Source: Micromonospora ureilytica (GTDB lineage Bacteria; Actinomycetota; Actinomycetes; Mycobacteriales; Micromonosporaceae). From it: a DNA stretch of 64,000 nt. The DNA is taken from NCBI RefSeq assembly GCF_015751765.1, contig NZ_JADOTX010000001.1, positions 992,001-1,056,000 on the forward strand. Reading direction: 5' to 3'. Under the pieces are notes generated by a model that was not told the origin of the DNA, searched no databases, and saw only the letters and a program-made list of their open reading frames with translations. The position numbers and the translations under genes are program-made. Shown here piece after piece: positions 44,929 to 53,700 of the stretch; the first letter of the stretch is position 1, and every line of letters begins with the position of its first letter.

Positions 44929-45765
44929 GTGGAGTACGTGTCCAGAGTGCCGCGGCCGCCGCTGGACGGGCTGATCGACGACCTTTACTACCTGGAGGGT
45001 GCGCCGCCGTACTCCCGGCTGACGCTGCCGCCGCCGTCGGCGTTGCTCATCGTCAACCTCGGGGCGCCGTTCCGCATCCGCGCCGGCGCCGACATCGAGG
45101 CGGCCGAGTACGCCGACGGCTGCGTGGTCACCATGCCCACCCGCGCATGGGAGTTCGGCTATCCACTCCGAACCCGGTCCGTCGGCGTGCACTTCAAGCC
45201 GTGGGGGCTGGCGCCGTTCCTGCCGATGCCGGCGGCCGAACTACGTGACCGGCCGGTGACGTTAGAGCACATCTGGGGCCGGCCCGCCACCGCTGAGCTG
45301 CGGGATCGGCTGGCCACGGCGGCCGGGCCGTCCGAAATGCTGACGCTGCTCGAGGAGGAGTTGATGCGACGGCTGTGCGAGACCCCCAGTCTGGGACTGG
45401 TCCGGCATACGAGCAGCGTCATCGTGGCGACCAGGGGGGTGGTGGCGATCGGCGACGTGACGGCGGCAGCCGGTGTCAGCAGCACTCACCTGGCGCAGCG
45501 GTTCAAGGAGCTCGTCGGCGTCACGCCCAAGCGGCTGGCCCGCACCTACCGCTTCGCCGCCACAGTGCTCTCGATCGACCCCGCCGGACCGATCGACTGG
45601 AGCGACCTCGCCGCTGGGGCAGGCTATTTCGACCAGGCGCACTTCGGCCACGAGTTCCGGGCGTTCACCGGGCTCACACCGACCCGATATGTCGAGGTCC
45701 GGCGGCGGTTCCTGCGCGAACATCCCGGCCACGTGCTGGACAGTTGGCCGCTGCCGGCCGATTGA
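44929..45765 (+). CDS. AraC family transcriptional regulator
   Basis: A 278-aa regulator. The GTG at 44929 (MEYVSRVPRPPLDG) lies 6 nt after GATACT, fitting a leaderless promoter; GTG 44923 is an alternative. An N-terminal domain of ~150 residues (TLPPPSALLIVNLGAPFRI, RSVGVHFKPWGLAPFL) resembles DUF6597-type AraC partners. The C-terminal HTH18 pair is clear: IGDVTAAAGVSSTHLAQRFKE and WSDLAAGAGYFDQAHFGHEF, ending FRAFTGLTPTRYVEV. It is divergent from the EPSP-synthase-like gene and may regulate it. Confidence 0.88.
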   Translation: MEYVSRVPRPPLDGLIDDLYYLEGAPPYSRLTLPPPSALLIVNLGAPFRIRAGADIEAAEYADGCVVTMPTRAWEFGYPLRTRSVGVHFKPWGLAPFLPMPAAELRDRPVTLEHIWGRPATAELRDRLATAAGPSEMLTLLEEELMRRLCETPSLGLVRHTSSVIVATRGVVAIGDVTAAAGVSSTHLAQRFKELVGVTPKRLARTYRFAATVLSIDPAGPIDWSDLAAGAGYFDQAHFGHEFRAFTGLTPTRYVEVRRRFLREHPGHVLDSWPLPAD

Positions 45766-45831
45766 TTTCGTACAAGAGCGACAGCCCACGGGACTCTAAT
45801 CTGAGGGCATCCCCCAAGCAGAGGAGCGCCA

Positions 45832-46422
45832 GTGGGCAAGGTGGTCATGTACGGCTCGGTGTCGGTGGACGGCTTCGTCGCGGACGAGAACGACCAGCCC
45901 GGACCACTGTTCGACTGGTTGCTCGGCGGTGACGTCCCGTTGGACGAGAGCGGCGCGTTGAAGGTGTCGCAGTCCTCCTACGACTACACCCGGCCGTACT
46001 GGGACCAGATCGGAGTCACGATCGCCGGCCGCCACGTCTTCGACATGACGGACGGCTGGGACGGGAAACCCCCGGGCGGGGTCGACCACGTGGTCGTCGT
46101 GACGCACCGGCCGAAGCCCGAGGGCTGGGACCCCGAGGCGCCGTTTCACTTCGTCGACGGCGTCCAGGCAGCCATGGCCAAGGCGCAGGAGCTCGCGGGT
46201 GACCGCGTCGTCGAGGTCGCCGCCGGCGACGTCGGTGGCCAGGTGCTTGCCGCGGGCCTGGTCGACGAGGTGCGCATGGACGTCGTACCCGTCGTGTTCG
46301 GGTCCGGCAAGCGGTACTTCGGATCCGTCCACGCGCAGCACCTGTTGGAGGATCCGGACGTGGTGATTCAGGGCAATCGGGTGCTTCACCTGCGCTATCG
46401 GGTACGCCGTCGAACGATCTGA
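45832..46422 (+). CDS. RibD C-terminal/dihydrofolate-reductase-like protein
   Basis: A 196-aa protein with the DHFR-like reductase fold. GTG at 45832 follows GAGGAG 5 nt upstream. It opens MGKVVMYGSVSVDGFVADEND, and later shows TIAGRHVFDMTDGW, VEVAAGDVGGQVLAAGLVDEV and DVVPVVFGSGKRYF, as in RibD-C proteins that use NADPH. No deaminase half is present. Such free-standing versions are common in actinomycetes and have no settled substrate. Confidence 0.85.
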   Translation: MGKVVMYGSVSVDGFVADENDQPGPLFDWLLGGDVPLDESGALKVSQSSYDYTRPYWDQIGVTIAGRHVFDMTDGWDGKPPGGVDHVVVVTHRPKPEGWDPEAPFHFVDGVQAAMAKAQELAGDRVVEVAAGDVGGQVLAAGLVDEVRMDVVPVVFGSGKRYFGSVHAQHLLEDPDVVIQGNRVLHLRYRVRRRTI

Positions 46423-46447
46423 GCGGGTCCGCGAAGAAGTCATGCGG

Positions 46448-47158
46448 TCAGTCGAGGCCGGTGCGGCCCTCGGCCCAATATGCCTTGCCCATGACCTGCC
46501 GGGGTTTCCGCTTCCACCCACGACTGTCGCGCCGCACGGCATGCACAGTCGCCGCGTCGCCGGTGACGATGAGGGTGTACGGCGCCTGGATGGCCGCTGC
46601 GCGGCCGTGCTGGAGAAGCTCGACCCGGTCGGCGTCCTTCGCGACGACCGCCACTCGTTCGCTGATCCCCAGTTGGGCGAGTACGTCCGTGAGCGCAATG
46701 GGATCGCGTGCCTCGAAGACATACGACGTCTCGGCGGGAATGGTGAGCAGTGCGCGGGCGAGCGCCACGCTGGTCTCGTCCCCGACGAAGAGCACGGGAC
46801 CGGCGGCCTTGCGCAGGTCGATCGAGCGCCGCGGCCCGAAGACCTCACTGGTCTGGCCTTCCGTCGCCCGCTCGAACCACTGCGCCGCCGGACCGTTTCC
46901 GTGCGTGTACACGACCAGCTCCGTCACACCGTCGGTGGCGTCCCACATCGTCGGTGTGTAGGTGCGCAGGCTCATCGAGCCGCGCCGCGGCCGGAGCTGG
47001 AGTTTCGCCCCGGGCACCCAGGTCGCCTTGCGGAATGCCTCGGCCGACAGCGTCATCCGAATGAACTCGGGGGAGAGGTGGCTGAGGCCGGTGACGTGGG
47101 CGCTGTCCAGCATCGCGCCACTGGCGACGTCGGCCAGGCGTTCGGCGAGTCCGGTCAT
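46448..47158 (-). CDS. Siderophore-interacting protein (FAD ferric reductase)
   Basis: A 236-aa SIP/ViuB-family protein. The FAD-binding barrel has SLRTYTPTMWDATDGVTELV (RTYTP motif) and HGNGPAAQWFERATEG; the NAD(P)H half has GPVLFVGDETSVALARAL. The C-terminal SRGWKRKPRQVMGKAYWAEG is the family's conserved helix. These cytoplasmic enzymes reduce ferric siderophores and release iron. It lies about 5 kb from the siderophore cluster at 52605 and is divergent from an AraC regulator. Confidence 0.9.
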   Translation of the reverse strand: MTGLAERLADVASGAMLDSAHVTGLSHLSPEFIRMTLSAEAFRKATWVPGAKLQLRPRRGSMSLRTYTPTMWDATDGVTELVVYTHGNGPAAQWFERATEGQTSEVFGPRRSIDLRKAAGPVLFVGDETSVALARALLTIPAETSYVFEARDPIALTDVLAQLGISERVAVVAKDADRVELLQHGRAAAIQAPYTLIVTGDAATVHAVRRDSRGWKRKPRQVMGKAYWAEGRTGLD

Positions 47159-47224
47159 TGTTCCTCACTTCAAGCTCTGTTGTTGGGCGGCAGGGTGTGC
47201 GAACTGGGGGGATATGGTGAGCGC

Positions 47225-48004
47225 ATGCCGGAAAGTCGCCAGGTCGAGCTTGACCCGGTCGTGGGGCGGGGTTGGTACGACGGCGAGGCGCAGATCATGC
47301 ACCGGCACAGTCAGGGCCAACTCGTCTATCCCACCGCAGGGGTGCTCGCGGTGACTACGGGACGTGGGACATGGGTGGCTGCGGCGAACGGGGTGGCGTG
47401 GACGCCGGCCGGCTTCGATCATGCCCATCGGGCGCCGGCACGTACCGAGGTTGTGGCGCTGATGATCCCGAGCGAGCTGTGCACCAGTCTGCCGGATCAT
47501 CCTGCGGTGCTTGGCGTCTCGGGTTTGTTGCGGGAGGCGATGCTCGCTCTGGTCGCCGAGCGCACGATGCGCCCGCAGGCACGGGACCGCCTGCTGGGAG
47601 TCGTGGTCGACGAGCTGACGGATGCTCCGGAGCAGTCGCTCTACCTTCCGGAACCGCGCGACGGCCGGCTCCGCACGGTCACCGAGCTGCTCCGGTCGGA
47701 CCTGGCCGACGCGCGCACCCTGACGGAGCTCGGCCGCGAGGCCGGGGCCAGCGCCCGCACACTCAGCCGGTTGTTCCGCGCGGAACTCGGCATGAGCTTC
47801 CACCAGTGGCGTACCCAGCTTCGTATCCAGCACGCGCTGGTCTTCCTGTGGCAGGGCCGTTCCGTGACGCAGACCGCCACGCTGTGCGGCTGGTCCAACC
47901 CGAGTAGTTTCGTCGACGCGTTCTCCGCCATCGTCGGGCAGACCCCCGGCCGCTACCAGGCGCCGCAGCCTCAGTCGGCCGATCAACCCGTCACCGCCAG
48001 GTAA
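47225..48004 (+). CDS. AraC family transcriptional regulator
   Basis: A 259-aa regulator starting MPESRQVELDPVVGRG. TATGGT at 47213-47218 ends 6 nt before the ATG, a likely leaderless -10. The N-terminal cupin (HRHSQGQLVYPTAGVLAVTT, GVAWTPAGFDHAHRAP) is typical of small-ligand AraC proteins such as NimR/YeaM. The C-terminal HTH pair is LTELGREAGASARTLSRLFR and VTQTATLCGWSNPSSFVDAF. It is divergent from the siderophore-interacting protein gene with a 66-bp gap, so control of that gene is likely. The 3' end overlaps the convergent monooxygenase. Confidence 0.9.
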   Translation: MPESRQVELDPVVGRGWYDGEAQIMHRHSQGQLVYPTAGVLAVTTGRGTWVAAANGVAWTPAGFDHAHRAPARTEVVALMIPSELCTSLPDHPAVLGVSGLLREAMLALVAERTMRPQARDRLLGVVVDELTDAPEQSLYLPEPRDGRLRTVTELLRSDLADARTLTELGREAGASARTLSRLFRAELGMSFHQWRTQLRIQHALVFLWQGRSVTQTATLCGWSNPSSFVDAFSAIVGQTPGRYQAPQPQSADQPVTAR

Positions 48005-49143
48005 TCCTTCAACGCCAGGTCCTCGACCAGTTCCCCGAAGTCCGTGAACCCGCCCGGCCCTTCCTCGGTCTCCTCGTCGTTGAGCTTCCGTGCGGCTGCC
48101 TGGCTCCGCAGCACGTAGTCGCGCACCTCCTGCTCGTAGCGGATCGCGCCCGCGGCGAGATCGTTCGCCGCCGAGGCGAGTTCACCAGCCAGGACATACG
48201 CGCAGGTCATCGCGATTGACGTGCCCTGGCCGGTGGTCAGCGAGACCGCATATCCGGCGTCGCCGACCAGCGTTACCCGACCATGGGTCCAGCGCTCCAT
48301 GACGACCTGACTGCGAGAGTCGAAGTGGAAGCTCGAGGCGTCCCGCATGAGCTCCACGATCTGCGGCACCACCCAGCCCATTCCCTTCACCCGATCAGTC
48401 AACAGCTGCTTTTGCGATGAGGCATCTCGAAAGTCGTACTCGATCGGTTCGTCGCTCTGAAACCCGAGGTAGGCTCTCGCCTCCTCGTCCCTGCCCAACC
48501 CGATGATTCCGGCGCCGACGTTCTCGTCGATGTGGAACGTCTGCCAGCGGTCCAGGCCGGTGAAGTTCGGGATGGTCATCACCGCCACGTAACCACCCAG
48601 GTAACGCAAGAACTGCTGTTCTGGGCCAAAGGCCAGCCGACGCACCCCGGAGTGCATGCCGTCTGCGCCGACCACGAAATCGAACCGGGCCGGAGCGGCG
48701 CTCTCGAAGGTCACCTCGACGCCAAGCTCATCCTGGCGCAGGGCGGTGATTCGGTCACCGAAGACGTATCGAACGTGCTCGCCGGCCGCCGCGTGTAGCA
48801 CGCCAACAAGATCATCCCGCAGGATCTCGACGTCGGGAGCGTCGAACCGGCCACCCGTCAGCGTGCGTTCCGTGGTCTGGAAGATCTCCTCTCCGGTCCT
48901 GTCGACCACTGACATCCCACGCAGCCTCGTGCTCCGCTCGCGGATCTCATCCAGAATGCCCATGCCTTCCGCGACCCGGAGCGCCGGGCCTCGCACGTCC
49001 AACGCCTGCCCACCCGGGCGCAACCCCGCCGAGACCTCGACCACTGTCACCTGGAAACCCAGACGGTTCAGCCAGTACGCCACCGTCAGCCCCGCCACAC
49101 TCGCGCCAGAGACAAGGATCCGCCGCCCACTTGCATCGCTCAT
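47983..49143 (-). CDS. FAD-dependent monooxygenase (aromatic hydroxylase type)
   Basis: A 386-aa flavoprotein starting MSDASGRRILVSGASVAGLTV; ATG 49143 is chosen because it puts the FAD-binding GxGxxG equivalent (SGASVAG) near the N-terminus. The second FAD/NADPH motif DFVVGADGMHSGVRR and the third motif VTLVGDAGYAVSLTTGQG complete the PHBH-type set. It would hydroxylate an aromatic or polyketide-like substrate, or be a TetX-like enzyme. It stands alone, convergent with the AraC gene, and no target cluster is evident. Confidence 0.9.
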   Translation of the reverse strand: MSDASGRRILVSGASVAGLTVAYWLNRLGFQVTVVEVSAGLRPGGQALDVRGPALRVAEGMGILDEIRERSTRLRGMSVVDRTGEEIFQTTERTLTGGRFDAPDVEILRDDLVGVLHAAAGEHVRYVFGDRITALRQDELGVEVTFESAAPARFDFVVGADGMHSGVRRLAFGPEQQFLRYLGGYVAVMTIPNFTGLDRWQTFHIDENVGAGIIGLGRDEEARAYLGFQSDEPIEYDFRDASSQKQLLTDRVKGMGWVVPQIVELMRDASSFHFDSRSQVVMERWTHGRVTLVGDAGYAVSLTTGQGTSIAMTCAYVLAGELASAANDLAAGAIRYEQEVRDYVLRSQAAARKLNDEETEEGPGGFTDFGELVEDLALKDYLAVTG

Positions 49144-49312
49144 GTGCCGACCGTACGAACACCGCAGGCCCGGACCCCACCGGCAAACGCCCAACCTCTA
49201 CCGAAAACTCGCCACGCGAGTGATGTTCCGCTCCGCCACGTAACTCGAACGTCAGCAGCGTCCGTCGGATCAACTCGCCGGGCAATCCCCGGTCCTGACG
49301 ACTGGTCGCTGT

Positions 49313-49333
49313 GCCCCGCTTCCCGAGCGGGGC
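49313..49333. terminator. Terminator of the homoserine dehydrogenase gene
   Basis: GCCCCGCT and AGCGGGGC with loop TCCCG, six bases past the stop codon of the minus-strand homoserine dehydrogenase gene. Confidence 0.65.
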
Positions 49334-49338
49334 TCCGC

Positions 49339-50634
49339 TCACGCCTCCACGATGCGGAGCATGCCGCCGACGCCGAGGACGCTGTCGAGGCTGCGCAGTT
49401 CCGCCACGGCCTGCCTCATGGCGCCTTCCTCGGCACGGTGCGTGATGAAAACGACGCGCGCCTTCGAGGCGCGGTCCTCCTGGGTGATGGAGCGGATGGA
49501 CACCTGGTGGCGGCCCAACACACCCGACACCTCGGACAGGACGCCCGGCGCGTCGGTGACCTCCAACTTGAGGTAGTGGGGGTGCGCCAGCCGTTCGGTG
49601 GGTCGCAGCACTGCGGAGCTGCCGAGCGGCACCCTGCGGTGGGTGCCGCGTCGCAGGTGGTCCGCGGCGGTGACCAGGTCGCCGAGCAGGGCGGACGCGG
49701 AGGGCAGCCGCCCCGCTCCGTGACCGTAGAACATCTGGTCGCCGGCCGCGCAACCCTTGAGGAACACCGCGTTGTACGTGTGGCGGACGTTGGCGAGGGG
49801 GTGGCTCTTGTCCACCAGGGCCGGGAAGACCTGGACCCCGATCTCGCGCTCGCCGGAGCCGGCCGCCCCGAAGACCTCGGCCTTGGCGATCGACTTGATC
49901 ACGTAGCCGAAACGCGCCGCGATGTCGAAGTCGTCGCGTTCGAGCTTGTCGATCCCCTCGCGCTCGACGTCGTCGACGGCGATCGCGCGTTTGAAGGCGA
50001 GCGAGGCGAGGATGGCCAGCTTGGACGCGGAGTCCGCGCCCGTCACGTCGTTGGTGGGGTCGGGCTCGGCGTAGCCCTCCTCCTGTGCTTGGCGCAGGGC
50101 CTCGGAGTAGCCGAGCCCCTCTTCGGACATGCGCGTCAGCATGTAGTTGGACGTGCCGTTGACGATGCCGAGGACGCTGGTGATGTCCTCGCCGAGGAAC
50201 GATTCCCGGAGCACGCGCAGGATCGGCACGGACGCGACGGCGGCAGTCTCGAAGAAGAGGTCGACGCCGCTGGCGTCGGCCGCCTCGTACAGCTCCGGGC
50301 CGTGTTTGGCGATCAGTTCCTTGTTGGCGGTGACGACCGACTTGCCGGCGCGGAGCGCGGCGAGCACGTACGCGTGGGCGGGCTCGATGCCGCTCATCAC
50401 CTCGACCACCACGTCGATGTCGTCGGCGTCGGTGATCGCCCGCACGTCGTCGGTGATGAGCGGGGCCAGCAGGCCCGAGCGCTTCTTCCCCGCGTCCCGT
50501 ACGGCGATGCGCTTGAGTGTCAGATCGATACCGCTGATCTCCTGGATATCGGGGGCCCGGTCCAAGAGGAATTCGGCAAAAGCCGCTCCGACGTTGCCGC
50601 AACCGAGCATGCCCACGTTCACGGGACGATCCAT
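49339..50634 (-). CDS. hom: Homoserine dehydrogenase
   Basis: A 431-aa enzyme that reduces aspartate semialdehyde to homoserine on the threonine/methionine pathway. The NAD(P) motif is MLGCGNVGAAFAEFLL; SVVTANKELIAKHG and GIVNGTSNYMLTRM mark the catalytic domain. The ACT domain (about residues 350-431) has LEVTDAPGVLSEVSGVLGRH and allows threonine feedback. ATG 50634 gives the normal start MDRPVNVGML. It is not followed by thrC and thrB as in the usual actinobacterial operon; it stands alone with its own terminator, so it may be a second copy. Confidence 0.92.
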   Translation of the reverse strand: MDRPVNVGMLGCGNVGAAFAEFLLDRAPDIQEISGIDLTLKRIAVRDAGKKRSGLLAPLITDDVRAITDADDIDVVVEVMSGIEPAHAYVLAALRAGKSVVTANKELIAKHGPELYEAADASGVDLFFETAAVASVPILRVLRESFLGEDITSVLGIVNGTSNYMLTRMSEEGLGYSEALRQAQEEGYAEPDPTNDVTGADSASKLAILASLAFKRAIAVDDVEREGIDKLERDDFDIAARFGYVIKSIAKAEVFGAAGSGEREIGVQVFPALVDKSHPLANVRHTYNAVFLKGCAAGDQMFYGHGAGRLPSASALLGDLVTAADHLRRGTHRRVPLGSSAVLRPTERLAHPHYLKLEVTDAPGVLSEVSGVLGRHQVSIRSITQEDRASKARVVFITHRAEEGAMRQAVAELRSLDSVLGVGGMLRIVEA

Positions 50635-50773
50635 GGCGGGAGCATATACACCCGCATCGTTCGGCCAACGACGCTCGGCTGCGTCGTCTTGGATGCTGAA
50701 ACCGTCCTGAAAGAGAAAATTTCCCGCGCGGCTGCTCGACGGCTGCCGAGGGTCGGTCGGGGTTGCCGAAATC

Positions 50774-50790
50774 ATCTTAGTCATTAAGAT
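50774..50790. promoter_or_regulatory. Palindromic operator candidate before the FAD monooxygenase–MarR pair
   Basis: ATCTTA and TAAGAT, perfect arms around GTCAT, lie seven bases before the start codon of the monooxygenase and overlap its likely -10. AT-rich palindromes of this form are typical MarR sites, and a MarR gene is the second gene of the operon, so autoregulation is the simple reading. Confidence 0.6.
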
Positions 50791-50796
50791 AATCGC

Positions 50797-52044
50797 ATGG
50801 GCGTATCGACTGACTTCTCCGTGGCAATCGCGGGTGCCGGCCTCTCCGGCCTCTGCCTCGCCCAGTACCTGATGCGCGCCGGCATCGACGTGCACGTCTA
50901 CGAGCGGGATCCGGGCCCCTTCGTCCGGCGGCAGGGCTACCGGATCATTCTCGACCGGTACGGGCTGGAGGCGCTGCGCGAGAGCCTGCCCCGCTCGCTG
51001 TACAACCTGGCGCTGGCCACCGGCGACGAGCCCGGCGGGCACCTGCGCTTCACCGACAGCCGGCTGCGGGACGCATTCACCATCACCTTCAAGGACGAGC
51101 CACACGCGACCCGTCAGGTCGACCGGCTGACCCTGCGGTCGATCCTGCAGTCCGGGCTGGACGGGCGCGTCCACTACGGCAAGGACGCCGTCGCGGTGGA
51201 CAGCGGCGACCCGGCACGGCCGCGGCTGCTGTTCTCCGACGGCGGGGCCGCCGCGGCAAGCGTCGTCGTGGGCGCGGACGGCGTCGGCTCGGCGCTGCGC
51301 GCGCAGCTCATGCCGGACGCCGACCCGGCGAACACCCCGATGGCGGGCATCTACGGTCGGTCGCCCCTCCTGCGGAACGGCGAGAGTGTCATCCCGGACG
51401 CGCTGCGTACCAGCGGGGTCCTGGCCATCGCCGACCGGCCGGGCCGCGCCTTCTTCTTCACCTCCATGCGGTTCGGCGAGAGCCCGCGGGAGGCGTTCAC
51501 GCGCCTGGCCCCGGGCAGCTACGCGCCCACCGGCGACGACTACGTCATGTGGGGACTGCTGCTCCGGCAGGAGGAGGTGCCCATCGGCGTCCGGGGCGAC
51601 CTGCTGGCGCTGTGGAGACTGGCATCCGGGATGAGCATGGACTTCCACCCGGTCATCCGGCGGCTGGTCGGCACGGCCGAGTTGGACGCCACGGTGCTCA
51701 ACCTCTTCGCCACCGGCCGGCGCCCGCGCCGGTGGGCGGTACCCCGGGCCACGATGATGGGCGACGCCGTACACGTCATGCCGCCGTTCGGCGCTCACGG
51801 CGGCAACACCGCGCTCCGCGACGCCGCAGTGCTCGGCCACCGGCTGGTCGAGGCCCGGGCCGGCGGCACGTCGGTGGAGGAGGCGATCGCCGGCTACCAG
51901 GACGAGATGGTGCCCTACGCCTTCCGCGCCGTCGACACCGCCGCCGGGCTGATGCGCCGCCTCACCGGGAGTGCGGCCGCACCGCACTGGGTGCTGACCC
52001 GCGTGTTACCTCGACTGCACCGGGTGACCGTGCCGGAGGCATGA
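50797..52044 (+). CDS. FAD-dependent monooxygenase
   Basis: A 415-aa flavoprotein starting MGVSTDFSVAIAGAGLSGLC. FAD motif 1 is AGAGLSGLCLAQYL, motif 2 ASVVVGADGVGSALR, and motif 3 TMMGDAVHVMPPFGAHG with the GD residues. It belongs to the PHBH/UbiH-type group used in antibiotic tailoring and resistance (TetX-like). It is coupled to a MarR gene by an ATGA overlap and preceded by a palindromic site, so it is probably induced by a small aromatic or drug-like ligand. Confidence 0.9.
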   Translation: MGVSTDFSVAIAGAGLSGLCLAQYLMRAGIDVHVYERDPGPFVRRQGYRIILDRYGLEALRESLPRSLYNLALATGDEPGGHLRFTDSRLRDAFTITFKDEPHATRQVDRLTLRSILQSGLDGRVHYGKDAVAVDSGDPARPRLLFSDGGAAAASVVVGADGVGSALRAQLMPDADPANTPMAGIYGRSPLLRNGESVIPDALRTSGVLAIADRPGRAFFFTSMRFGESPREAFTRLAPGSYAPTGDDYVMWGLLLRQEEVPIGVRGDLLALWRLASGMSMDFHPVIRRLVGTAELDATVLNLFATGRRPRRWAVPRATMMGDAVHVMPPFGAHGGNTALRDAAVLGHRLVEARAGGTSVEEAIAGYQDEMVPYAFRAVDTAAGLMRRLTGSAAAPHWVLTRVLPRLHRVTVPEA

Positions 52045-52541
52045 TTGCGGGCATGTCCGACGAGCCGGCCCGTGCGTCCGCGATCGCCGACCTCATGCGC
52101 GCCGGGCGGGAGACGTCGCGGCTGTCAGTGGTGTTCCGGTACGCCATCGCGGAGCGGCTGGGCCTCACCGTGAGCGACCTGGAGTGCCTGGACTACCTGG
52201 CGGACGTCGGCTCCGCCACCGCGGGGCAGGTCGCCGAGCGGACCAACCTCACCACCGGGGCGGTGACCAGCATGCTCCGCCGGCTCCAGCAGGCGGGCTA
52301 CGTGACGGCCGAGCGCGATCCGGCGGACCGGCGGCGGGTGATCGTCACCCTGCGGCCGGAGCGGGTCGCCGAGTTGAGGCGACCGTACGAGCGGTTCGCC
52401 GAGCGGGCGGGGCGGCTCATCGAGGGCTACCGCGTCGAGGAGGTCATGCTGCTGGTCCGGCACTTTGACCGCATGCAGGCGATGTACCTCGCCGAGTTGG
52501 ACCACCTCCGCGGCGGCGACGCCGCGCCACGGTCTGCCTGA
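52041..52541 (+). CDS. MarR family transcriptional regulator
   Basis: A 166-aa regulator. ATG at 52041 overlaps the preceding stop (ATGA) with GGAGG just upstream; ATG 52053 is an alternative start. The winged helix shows LTVSDLECLDYLADVGSA, AGQVAERTNLTTGAVTSMLR, RLQQAGYVTAERDPADRRR and VIVTLRPE. Dimer helices lie at both ends. It likely represses its own operon through the palindrome at 50774-50790. Confidence 0.92.
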   Translation: MIAGMSDEPARASAIADLMRAGRETSRLSVVFRYAIAERLGLTVSDLECLDYLADVGSATAGQVAERTNLTTGAVTSMLRRLQQAGYVTAERDPADRRRVIVTLRPERVAELRRPYERFAERAGRLIEGYRVEEVMLLVRHFDRMQAMYLAELDHLRGGDAAPRSA

Positions 52542-52562
52542 GGGCCCACTGCCGGCCCCCGG

Positions 52563-52596
52563 GCGGGGAACTGTCCTGTCAGGTCCAGTTCCCCGC
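52563..52596. terminator. Bidirectional terminator between marR and the siderophore-binding protein gene
   Basis: An 11-bp perfect stem, with arms GCGGGGAACTG and CAGTTCCCCGC and a 12-nt loop, between the two convergent stop codons. Confidence 0.75.
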
Positions 52597-52604
52597 GCGG
52601 ATCG

Positions 52605-53648
52605 TCAGGAAGCGGACCTCTGCACCGCCGTGGCCGGGTTGCCGTCCATCGCCGCGGTCAGCTGCGGGACGAGCTTCTCCAGCAGGAACGGCAGGCTCAG
52701 CGGGGTGATGAACGAGGTCGCGGCGCCGACCAGTTCCTCGTTCTCCAGGTAGATGTCGCGACCCTCGGTCTTGACCTTGAGCTTGCTGTAGAGCGGGTCG
52801 GCCTGGACCTTCGCCTTGTCGGTGTCGTAGCTGTCGACCAGCCAGATCAGCACACCGGTGTCGAGCATGTCGGTGCGCTCCCGGCTCAGGTTCGCGCCGA
52901 ACTCCTTGCCGGTCACCTCGGCCAGTCCGGCCGGCAACGTGAAGCCCAGGTCGGTGAGGAACCGGCCGCGCGAGTCCTGCGGGCCGTACACGTAGTAGCC
53001 CTCGTAGGTGGTGGCCATCAGGCCGGTCGCGCCGGCGAAGGTCGGGTTCGCCGTGCGTACCGCCGCGAACTTGGCCTCGACATCCGTGACGACCTTGTCC
53101 GCCTGAGACTTGCGGCCGACGGCGGTGCCGACCGTACGGGTCACATCCTGCCAGGACACCCCATAGTCGACGGAGTCCTTCGGCTGTGCCACCGTCGGTG
53201 CGATCTTCGCCAGCTTCGAGTAGTCCTCGCTCGTCAGCCCCGAGTAGACGCCGAGGATGAGGTCGGGCCGCAGGGCGGCCACCTTCTCGAACTGGATGCC
53301 ATCGGTGTTGGTGAGCACCTGCGGCTTGGCCCCGCCGCCCAGCGCGGCCTCGGCCCAGGGCCAGATGGCGCCCGGCTTCTCGCCGAACCACTCGGTGGTT
53401 GCCACCGGCACGACGCCCAGCGACAGCAGAGCGTCCTGCTCGACCAGGCCGACCACGGCGATCCGCTTGGGCTCGGCCGGGATGGTGGCGGTGCCGAACT
53501 TGTGCTCGATCGAGACCGGGAAGGCGTTGGAGGTGGCGGCACTGGATGACGGGGCCGACGGCTCCGACCCACCACCGCAGGCCGCGAGGAGAAGCAGGAG
53601 CGCGGTCGAAGCGACAGTCGCGCCCCGGCGGATTGAGGGAAGCCGCAC
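52605..53648 (-). CDS. Iron-siderophore ABC transporter substrate-binding lipoprotein
   Basis: A 347-aa lipoprotein (signal ATVASTALLLLLAACG, lipobox LAAC) of the FhuD/FepB-type periplasmic-binding family. Features are KRIAVVGLVEQDALLSLGVVP, ALRPDLILGVYSG (typical 'RPDLI' turn), LSRERTDMLDTGVLIWLV and the C-terminal SFITPLSLPFLLEKLVP. It would catch a ferric siderophore outside the cell and pass it to the FecCD permeases encoded divergently across the iron box at 53701. The likely ligand is the product of the NRPS at 60383 and beyond. Confidence 0.92.
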   Translation of the reverse strand: MRLPSIRRGATVASTALLLLLAACGGGSEPSAPSSSAATSNAFPVSIEHKFGTATIPAEPKRIAVVGLVEQDALLSLGVVPVATTEWFGEKPGAIWPWAEAALGGGAKPQVLTNTDGIQFEKVAALRPDLILGVYSGLTSEDYSKLAKIAPTVAQPKDSVDYGVSWQDVTRTVGTAVGRKSQADKVVTDVEAKFAAVRTANPTFAGATGLMATTYEGYYVYGPQDSRGRFLTDLGFTLPAGLAEVTGKEFGANLSRERTDMLDTGVLIWLVDSYDTDKAKVQADPLYSKLKVKTEGRDIYLENEELVGAATSFITPLSLPFLLEKLVPQLTAAMDGNPATAVQRSAS

Positions 53649-53700
53649 GGCTGTTCCTTTCTGCCAACGAGGCCCCAGGGTGGTGACCTCGAACGGGAGT

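Noticed and set aside
50635..51987. N-terminal extension of homoserine dehydrogenase to 882 aa
   Set aside because: The extension is antisense to the FAD monooxygenase; the family start MDRPVNVGMLGCGN is at 50634.
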